From Candidatus Tenebribacter mawsonii (lineage in GTDB: Bacteria > Cloacimonadota > Cloacimonadia > Cloacimonadales > TCS61), in assembly GCA_030765665.1 (NCBI GenBank), contig JAVCCD010000053.1, positions 1 to 10,723 of the forward strand: 10,723 bases of DNA, in the 5' to 3' direction. Position 1 is the stretch's first letter, and each line of letters begins with the position of its first letter. A program made the translations under genes and the position numbers. The notes under the pieces are model-generated. The model was given only the letters and a program-made list of their open reading frames with translations. It made no database searches and was not told the DNA's origin. Positions 5,082-10,723 of the stretch are shown here, in pieces.

Positions 5082-7133
5082 ATGAATTTTAAAAAAATAA
5101 TCGTAATATACAAAAAAGAAATGCTCGATCTCATCCGTGACAGAAGAACAATAATAACATCATTCGTGCTTCCAATTATACTTTATCCTCTTTTAATGAT
5201 AGGATTTTCATCGATGATGTCACGTCAGGAAATGAAACTGGAGCAGCAGGATATCGTTATTTATGTTAATGACCAAATTCAAAATAACATTTCAAAAGAA
5301 TTAGTCGGATCGTTATCTAATATTGAAACACTTCAGATCATGGATGAAGCAATTGTGTATAATGAAGACACATATCTAGAGCTTCTTCAAGATCATTCTA
5401 TTCAGGCTGTCATAAATATTGAAGATAGTCTTTCTATAGCAGGTTATCCAATTTTCAATATCACCTGCTTCTATGATGAAACTTCTGAGAAAAGTTCTAT
5501 GACCTACAGAAAGATCAGAGATAATTTGAATGAAGTTGAAGAGACATTTATAAGTAAAAGACTAGAAAAGATAAATATTAACAGTGAAATTTTGAATGCA
5601 GTTGAGATAAGAAAAAAGAACATTGCTCCTCCTGAACAAATGGTTGGTTTTATCGTTGGTAAATTTTTACCGTATTTGCTTATCATTCTTACTATAAGTG
5701 GTGCTTCTGTTATTGCATCTGATCTGATTGCCGGAGAAAAAGAACGTGGAACTCTTGAAACAATTCTAGTTAGTGCTGCCAGAAGAAATGAACTTGTTAT
5801 TGGTAAATATCTTACAATAATTACAATTTCTATAATAACTGTTCTTTTAAATCTCTTAAGTATGTATCTTTCTTTCCGACACATCTTTATGCAATTGGGA
5901 ACAAACATGGGAGAGTTTCAACTCCCCATTGGAAATTTCGCACTAATTTTATTGTTGATGCTGCCATTAATTACTTTTTTCTCAGCAATATTACTTTCGA
6001 TATCAACGTATTCCAGGAATATTAAAGAAGCACAAAGTTATCAGATGCCATTACTTTTTGGTGCTATCATGCTTTCGATGGTTAGCTTCTTACCCGGTTT
6101 TGAATTAAACTTAGGATTTTCATTAATTCCAATTGTTAATTTTTCTTTGATGATGCGCGATATAATGCTAAATAATTATCAGCTTAACTATTTATTTATA
6201 ATTTTGGGATCTACTTTGGTATTGGATGTAATAACTGTTTACATCTCAATTAAACTCTTTAATCGTGAAAATATTTTGTTTAGAACAGCTGATGAAAAAT
6301 CCTTAAAATTCTGGGGTAAAAGCAAAAAAGATGTTCTAAATTTACAATTCATTATGGTTTACTTTGTCTTCATGATAATTGCACTATATTATATTGGTGG
6401 AAGCTGGCAATTAAAAGACATGATGAATGGAATGATAAAAACTCAATTATTGTTGATACTTCTACCAGTTTTATTAATTATGCGAATTTCAAAAACTGAT
6501 ATTAAATCCAATTTTAGATTCAATTATACTAATCCATTAAATTTCTTATTAGTGTTGATAGCATCACTTCCGCTATTATTATTAGCTGGGTTATTGGGTC
6601 AGCTCATTAATGCAGTTTTTCCAGTTTCAGAAAGCTACCTAGAAGCAATGCAAAATCTGATAACTATTCAGGATAGTGGAATATGGTTTACAATATTTGT
6701 GGTTGGTGTTTTACCTGGAATATGTGAAGAAGTGATGTTTAGAGGTTTTGTTCTTAGTGCGTTAAGAAAGAAAGGGATTTGGTATGGAATAATTCTCACA
6801 GCTATTTTATTTGGAGCTTTTCACCTTGATCCATTCCGCTTCTTACCAGTTACTCTTCTTGGAATCTGGCTTGGTTTTATTGCTGTTAAAACAAATAGCA
6901 TTTATGTTCCAATTTTAGCTCATTTCGCTCAAAATACGCTAGCAATTCTCATCACGAATTATGCGGAGAAATTTTCATTTTTCAAATTTATTCTTAGAGA
7001 TGATGAGATTGCATATTGGGTAATAATCCCTGCAATCATAATTCTTTATTTAGTTGTAAAGGGATTCACAATTCTAAATCCAATAGTTACAAAAAACGAA
7101 GAAAATACATTTATAGTAAAAATTGAAACTTAG
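5082..7133 (+). CDS. ABC-2 permease fused to a CPBP (CAAX-type) intramembrane protease
   Basis: The 683-residue protein has two domains. Residues 1 to about 410 are a NatB-like ABC-2 permease: a basic N-terminus (YKKEMLDLIRDRRT), one membrane segment near 26-46, a long extracytoplasmic loop to about 190, then about five membrane segments with the ABC-2 motif AGEKERGTLETIL. From about 425 to the end there are some eight more hydrophobic segments carrying the CPBP protease motifs: EEVMFR (Glu549, Glu550, Arg554), FGAFH (His581) and LAHFAQN (His614, Asn618). All residues thought necessary for this glutamic/metal-dependent intramembrane protease are present, so it is probably active. Such fusions are known in databases, but their job is not established; processing of the exported substrate is an inference. 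It pairs with the preceding ATPase and is followed 18 bases later by glmS. TAGGAT before the ATG is a weak ribosome site, consistent with translational coupling. Confidence 0.92.
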   Translation: MNFKKIIVIYKKEMLDLIRDRRTIITSFVLPIILYPLLMIGFSSMMSRQEMKLEQQDIVIYVNDQIQNNISKELVGSLSNIETLQIMDEAIVYNEDTYLELLQDHSIQAVINIEDSLSIAGYPIFNITCFYDETSEKSSMTYRKIRDNLNEVEETFISKRLEKININSEILNAVEIRKKNIAPPEQMVGFIVGKFLPYLLIILTISGASVIASDLIAGEKERGTLETILVSAARRNELVIGKYLTIITISIITVLLNLLSMYLSFRHIFMQLGTNMGEFQLPIGNFALILLLMLPLITFFSAILLSISTYSRNIKEAQSYQMPLLFGAIMLSMVSFLPGFELNLGFSLIPIVNFSLMMRDIMLNNYQLNYLFIILGSTLVLDVITVYISIKLFNRENILFRTADEKSLKFWGKSKKDVLNLQFIMVYFVFMIIALYYIGGSWQLKDMMNGMIKTQLLLILLPVLLIMRISKTDIKSNFRFNYTNPLNFLLVLIASLPLLLLAGLLGQLINAVFPVSESYLEAMQNLITIQDSGIWFTIFVVGVLPGICEEVMFRGFVLSALRKKGIWYGIILTAILFGAFHLDPFRFLPVTLLGIWLGFIAVKTNSIYVPILAHFAQNTLAILITNYAEKFSFFKFILRDDEIAYWVIIPAIIILYLVVKGFTILNPIVTKNEENTFIVKIET

Positions 7134-7151
7134 GTTTTAACAGGAGTTTAT

Positions 7152-8990
7152 ATGTGTGGAATAGTTGGATATATTGGAAAAAGGAATGCAACACCAATAA
7201 TAATAGAAGGAATTAAAAGATTAGAATATCGCGGTTACGATAGTTCCGGTATTGCAATTCTGAATGAAGAAAACGAACTGAAGATATTTAAAGAGTCGGG
7301 AAAAATCATTGAACTTGAGAGAGCTTTACCTTCACCTGACCAAACTTTTGGTAATGTTGGAATTGCTCATACTCGCTGGGCAACTCATGGTGAACCAAAT
7401 AAACTCAATGCACATCCACATACAGGTTGCGATGGATCAATAGCTGTTGTTCATAACGGCATAATCGAAAATTATATAAATTTACGAAATAAGCTTGAAT
7501 CTGAGGGACATGAATTTATAAGTAATACAGATACAGAAGTACTTGCACATTTAATAGAACATTTCTTAAAGATAGAAAATGATCTTACAACAGCAGTTCA
7601 GGATGCACTTAAACTAGTTGAAGGAACCTATGGTATTGCTGTAATCAGTAATGATTCTCCTGGTAAGATAGTTGCAGCCCGCAAGGGAAGCCCTTTAATT
7701 TTAGGAATCGGAGAAGATGAATTCTTTGTTACGTCGGATGTTGCTGCTATAATTATTCATACAAAAAAAGTTATTTATCTCGAAGATAATGAAGTAGTTA
7801 GTTTAAGTTATGATGATTATCAAATTACTAATTTACAGAATGAGAATATCGAAGCTGATATCTCAATTGTTGATTGGGATGTATCCTCAATAGATAAGGG
7901 CGAATACAAACATTTTATGCTTAAAGAGATCTTCGAACAGCCAACATCCATCTATAATGCATTTAGAGGACGACTTAATGATAGGCTTTCAACAGTTAAA
8001 CTTGGTGGATTGAACATGAAGAGTGAGGAGCTTCGCAAAATAAAGATGCTTCAAATAATTGCTTGTGGAACATCATGGCATGCAGCTCTAATCGGGAAGC
8101 ATATAATTGAAGGGTTAGCACGAATTCCTGTAGAAGTGGAATATGCAAGCGAATATCGCTATCGAAATCCAATTATTCCAGATGATACAATTGTTTTTGC
8201 AATTAGTCAATCAGGTGAAACAGCAGATACGCTTGCCGGATTGCGAGAAGCGCAGGCAAAAGGAGCCAAAGTACTTGGTATTACAAACACAATTGGAAGT
8301 ACAATTTCTCGGGAATCTGATGGTGGTGTATATATTCATGCCGGAGCAGAAATCGGTGTAGCATCAACAAAAGCCTTCACTTCTCAAGTAACAATTCTTA
8401 CAATTCTTGCTGTTCTGTTGGGAAGAATGAAAGATCTTCAGCCTACTTTTGGGAAATCCTTTATCAAAGAGCTCGCTGCAATTCCAGAAAAAGTTGAATT
8501 AATCTTACAAAAAAACGATGAAATAAGAAAGATTGCAGAAACCTTAAAAGATTCCACCAATGCTTTATATTTAGGAAGAGGGGTGAACTATCCTGTTGCT
8601 TTAGAAGGTGCTCTCAAACTCAAAGAAATTTCCTATATTCATGCAGAAGGATATCCCGCAGCAGAAATGAAACATGGTCCAATTGCACTTATAGATGAGA
8701 ATATGCCTGTTATTGCAATTGCTCCAGATGATGCTATTTATGATAAAATAATTTCGAATTTGGAAGAAGTAAAGGCAAGGAATGGTCGAATAATATCTAT
8801 TGCAACAGAGGGTGATGAAAAGATCGAACAATTATCTGAAAGTGTGATATATATTCCAAAAACTATTAGAACTCTTCAGCCCTTATTAACTGTAATACCA
8901 TTACAACTTCTGGCATACCATGTTGCAGACCTACGTGGATTAGATGTTGATCAACCTAGAAATCTTGCGAAAAGTGTAACAGTTGAATAA
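7152..8990 (+). CDS. glmS: Glutamine-fructose-6-phosphate aminotransferase (isomerizing)
   Basis: This 612-residue enzyme makes glucosamine-6-phosphate from fructose-6-phosphate and glutamine, the first committed step to UDP-GlcNAc for peptidoglycan and lipopolysaccharide. The N-terminal class II glutaminase has nucleophile Cys2 (exposed when Met is removed), RGYDSSG (27-33), HTRWATHG (73-80) and HNGIIEN (101-107). Two SIS sugar-isomerase domains follow, with CGTS (305-308), SQSGET starting at 352, EIGVASTKAFT, and the active-site His508 in MKHGP. The C-terminus QPRNLAKSVTVE carries the conserved Lys607. Length and all landmarks match full-length GlmS. The start is fixed by Cys2 and AGGAG (7142-7146). 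No GlmS ribozyme could fit in the 18-base gap upstream, so control by that riboswitch is excluded at this position. Placement as third gene of an ABC/CPBP operon suggests an envelope-related unit, though a housekeeping gene may simply share the transcript. Confidence 0.98.
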   Translation: MCGIVGYIGKRNATPIIIEGIKRLEYRGYDSSGIAILNEENELKIFKESGKIIELERALPSPDQTFGNVGIAHTRWATHGEPNKLNAHPHTGCDGSIAVVHNGIIENYINLRNKLESEGHEFISNTDTEVLAHLIEHFLKIENDLTTAVQDALKLVEGTYGIAVISNDSPGKIVAARKGSPLILGIGEDEFFVTSDVAAIIIHTKKVIYLEDNEVVSLSYDDYQITNLQNENIEADISIVDWDVSSIDKGEYKHFMLKEIFEQPTSIYNAFRGRLNDRLSTVKLGGLNMKSEELRKIKMLQIIACGTSWHAALIGKHIIEGLARIPVEVEYASEYRYRNPIIPDDTIVFAISQSGETADTLAGLREAQAKGAKVLGITNTIGSTISRESDGGVYIHAGAEIGVASTKAFTSQVTILTILAVLLGRMKDLQPTFGKSFIKELAAIPEKVELILQKNDEIRKIAETLKDSTNALYLGRGVNYPVALEGALKLKEISYIHAEGYPAAEMKHGPIALIDENMPVIAIAPDDAIYDKIISNLEEVKARNGRIISIATEGDEKIEQLSESVIYIPKTIRTLQPLLTVIPLQLLAYHVADLRGLDVDQPRNLAKSVTVE

Positions 8991-9004
8991 TTTAATACAG
9001 ATTA

Positions 9005-9071
9005 AGTCCCCCTTTATAAGGGGGATATTGTGTGGGTTGAGTCCCCCTTTGTAAGGGGGAACAAAAGGGGG
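9005..9071. repeat. Tandem CCCCC/GGGGG hairpin repeat (two copies plus a half)
   Basis: TCCCCCTT-TAT-AAGGGGGA (9007-9025) and TCCCCCTT-TGT-AAGGGGGA (9042-9060) are two copies of one 8-bp hairpin, each preceded by AG, and a third half AAAAGGGGG ends at 9071. No T-run follows either hairpin, so any role in ending glmS transcription would be weak. The form is that of a short dispersed repeat. Its last G-run stands in Shine-Dalgarno position for the next gene. Confidence 0.75.
9067..9071 (+). promoter_or_regulatory. G-run acting as ribosome binding site for the beta-helix gene
   Basis: The AGGGGG-like block ends 4 bases before the TTG at 9076 and can pair with the 3' end of 16S rRNA. It is the only Shine-Dalgarno-like sequence near the reading frame's signal peptide and decides the start. 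The close spacing and non-ATG codon make this a moderate-confidence call. It belongs to the repeat at 9005-9071. Confidence 0.5.
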
Positions 9072-9075
9072 TTCA

Positions 9076-10723
9076 TTGAAATCTAAAATATTACTCATAT
9101 TCGTACTAATCTGTGTAAATTCGTGGCTACACTCTATAACCTGGCACATCAAACAAGATGGTACCGGTAATTTCATTTCAATACAAGAAGGCATTGATGC
9201 TTCTACTGATGCCGACACAGTACTTGTTTATCCCGGAACTTATTATGAGAACCTGAATTTCAATGGCAGGAATATCATCTTAGCTAGTCTTGAATTAACA
9301 ACAGGAGATGAACAATACATTCTTTCAACTATTATTGATGGACAACGCCTTGAAAGCTGTATTAGAATTCATAATGGTGAAACAGATGCTCGTATCCAGG
9401 GTTTTACAATTCAAAATGGATATGGAACTGATTTCTGGTCTAGGGATGGTGGAGGAGTACTTGTTCATGACTATAGCACAGCTTTCATAACGAATTGTAT
9501 TATAAAGAATAATATTGCAGAGCTTGGTGCTGGTCTATACGCAAGGCATGGCTTTCTTCATGTATCAGGCTTAGATATATTCTGCAATTCTGCTGCATTA
9601 GGTGGTGGTATTTTCATTGTGGATGATAGTACAATAAGCTTCGATGAAGATAATTTATGTAATATTTACAATAATAATGCCGGTAAAGGTGCAGATATTT
9701 ATGCTCAGGATACTGGACATATAGATGTGCTTGTTGATACATTTTCTGTGTATGACCCAAGTCGTTATTTTGCAGAAAAACTGGACGGATCTACATATGA
9801 CTTTGATATTCAGAATAATTGGATGGAACTTGAGCCTAATGACCTCTATGTTGCTGAAGATGGTGACGACACTAATTCTGGATTAACTTCTACGGATCCA
9901 TTAAGAAACATCTCCTGGGCAGTTAGAAAGATTCAGGCAAATGAACAAAATCATCGAACAGTACATGTTGCTGCAGGGACCTACTCATGGGCTACGAATC
10001 AACAGATCTTTCCCATAGGTTGTAAGAATTACGTTTCCATTATCGGTGAAGATATGGATACTACTATTTTACATAATGATTTAAATACTATAGCCTTAAT
10101 GGGAGTCTATCTTAATGGATTTGTTGATGTTTCAAATTTTTCAATTTCAAATAATCCTGCAAATTATACTACATTGGTTTTGTATTTTCGTTCAATAAAT
10201 CTACTTAAACTTTCAAATCTTAAAATTCAAAATAACTCGAATATTAGACATATAGTATTAACAGAACATGTAACTAATATATTTGATAATTTAATAATTA
10301 CGGATAATACAGCAGATCGTAATGCTGCTCTAAGTTTGTTAGAAAACAGTGGAATTATGAAGAACTGTGTGATTAGCAATAATATATTAAATTTTACAAC
10401 ACATGGATATGAAGCTGTTATGCAATTAGATGCATGGGATGAAGAGGAATTTGTAGTTGAAAACTGTGTGTTTTCGAACAATAGTACAACAAGCAGTGAT
10501 GCAAGGATTATACGTAATTTGAGTGATTGGGGTGATGAAGCAACTATCAGATTTAACAATTGCCTCTTTTCTGATAATAGCACAAATTATAATACTTTCA
10601 TGGATGTTTTTAATCAGGGGATTACGGAGTTTAATAATTGTACATTTATCAATAATACTTCTTCAAATTCTACATTAAAAGGTTTTGGTGATATTACAAT
10701 GAATAATACGATTATGCAAAATA
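9076..10723 (+). CDS. Secreted right-handed beta-helix protein, 5' part (continues past window)
   Basis: This frame stays open for 549 codons to the window end, with no stop. No ATG lies near the front; TTG at 9076 is chosen because it follows the G-run and opens a signal peptide (KSK, then the hydrophobic ILLIFVLICV), with cleavage probably near residue 20. Two modules follow. The first (about 21-250) begins WHIKQDGTGNF and DTVLVYPGTYYENL, a beta-helix cap, then GFTIQNG and rungs such as TNCIIKNN (Cys141). The second begins at 255 (NDLYVAEDGDDTNSG, a DUF1565-like start, with AAGTYS near 301) and ends in rungs sharing NCxFSNN (Cys431, Cys464, Cys496, Cys522, spaced 26-33). Such proteins are exported or surface-exposed and often bind or cleave polysaccharides. 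No lyase active site is visible, and the C-terminal part that might carry a sorting signal is outside the window. The gene is codirectional with glmS but separated from it by the repeat. Confidence 0.85.
   Translation, partial: MKSKILLIFVLICVNSWLHSITWHIKQDGTGNFISIQEGIDASTDADTVLVYPGTYYENLNFNGRNIILASLELTTGDEQYILSTIIDGQRLESCIRIHNGETDARIQGFTIQNGYGTDFWSRDGGGVLVHDYSTAFITNCIIKNNIAELGAGLYARHGFLHVSGLDIFCNSAALGGGIFIVDDSTISFDEDNLCNIYNNNAGKGADIYAQDTGHIDVLVDTFSVYDPSRYFAEKLDGSTYDFDIQNNWMELEPNDLYVAEDGDDTNSGLTSTDPLRNISWAVRKIQANEQNHRTVHVAAGTYSWATNQQIFPIGCKNYVSIIGEDMDTTILHNDLNTIALMGVYLNGFVDVSNFSISNNPANYTTLVLYFRSINLLKLSNLKIQNNSNIRHIVLTEHVTNIFDNLIITDNTADRNAALSLLENSGIMKNCVISNNILNFTTHGYEAVMQLDAWDEEEFVVENCVFSNNSTTSSDARIIRNLSDWGDEATIRFNNCLFSDNSTNYNTFMDVFNQGITEFNNCTFINNTSSNSTLKGFGDITMNNTIMQN

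Noticed and set aside
5504..5908. Minus-strand open frame of 134 codons inside the permease gene
   Set aside because: It is fully antisense to a conserved domain containing the ABC-2 motif, and has no homology that I recognise.
7134..7151. GlmS ribozyme/riboswitch upstream of glmS
   Set aside because: The gap to the preceding gene is only 18 bases and holds just the ribosome binding site.
8940..9218. Minus-strand open frame over the tandem repeat
   Set aside because: Its centre is repeat translation (PPFVPPYKGG) and the rest is antisense to glmS and the beta-helix gene.
9308..9490. Plus-strand open frame of 60 codons inside the beta-helix gene
   Set aside because: It is out of frame with the long open frame from 9076, which has a signal peptide and clear beta-helix repeats.
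1..10723. CRISPR array, tRNA, toxin-antitoxin or defence island
   Set aside because: I saw no regularly spaced direct repeats, tRNA-like cloverleaf, paired small toxin/antitoxin genes or known defence domains on either strand; the lone CPBP protease domain is part of a transporter fusion and not by itself evidence of immunity.

Overview
The window is AT-rich, Gram-negative-type bacterial DNA. A lipoprotein, a secreted right-handed beta-helix protein and several dispersed palindromic repeats are present. The beta-helix N-terminus (QEGID...DTVLVYPGTYYENLNF followed by NIILASL) is of a style abundant in the FCB group, particularly uncultured Cloacimonadota-like lineages. This taxonomic guess is inferred from style only; no marker gene here settles it. 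No gap without a gene exceeds about 220 bases.

Layout. Bases 1-157 are the right end of an IS3-family insertion sequence (the last 45 codons of the transposase plus a likely terminal inverted repeat). It abuts the Shine-Dalgarno sequence of a small NTF2-like lipoprotein gene (169-609). A two-hairpin region (619-688) separates that gene from a convergent gene for a P-loop GTPase of the cyclic 2,3-diphosphoglycerate synthetase-like family (712-2025, minus strand). Divergent to it is a stand-alone NFU-type Fe-S scaffold (2215-2442) with its own terminator. A single-domain cupin (2527-2928), a gap with palindromic repeat remnants, and an M42-family aminopeptidase (3146-4201) follow.

After a long palindromic repeat (4234-4294) comes a tight three-gene run: an ABC ATPase (4336-5076), an ABC-2 permease fused to a CPBP intramembrane protease (5082-7133) and glmS (7152-8990). 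Spacings are 5 and 18 bases, so co-transcription is likely. A repeat with two hairpins and a half copy (9005-9071) then leads into a secreted beta-helix protein that runs off the window (9076 onward). This gene probably uses a TTG start and a ribosome binding site supplied by the repeat.

How the genes fit together. Most is housekeeping: Fe-S assembly, peptide turnover and amino-sugar synthesis for the envelope. The parts most worth attention are the ABC-2/CPBP fusion in an apparent operon with glmS, the cDPG-synthetase-like GTPase in a bacterium, and mobile or repeat DNA sitting directly at translation starts. I found no CRISPR array, tRNA, rRNA, phage module or recognisable defence system, and nothing that I can defend as a wholly new system.
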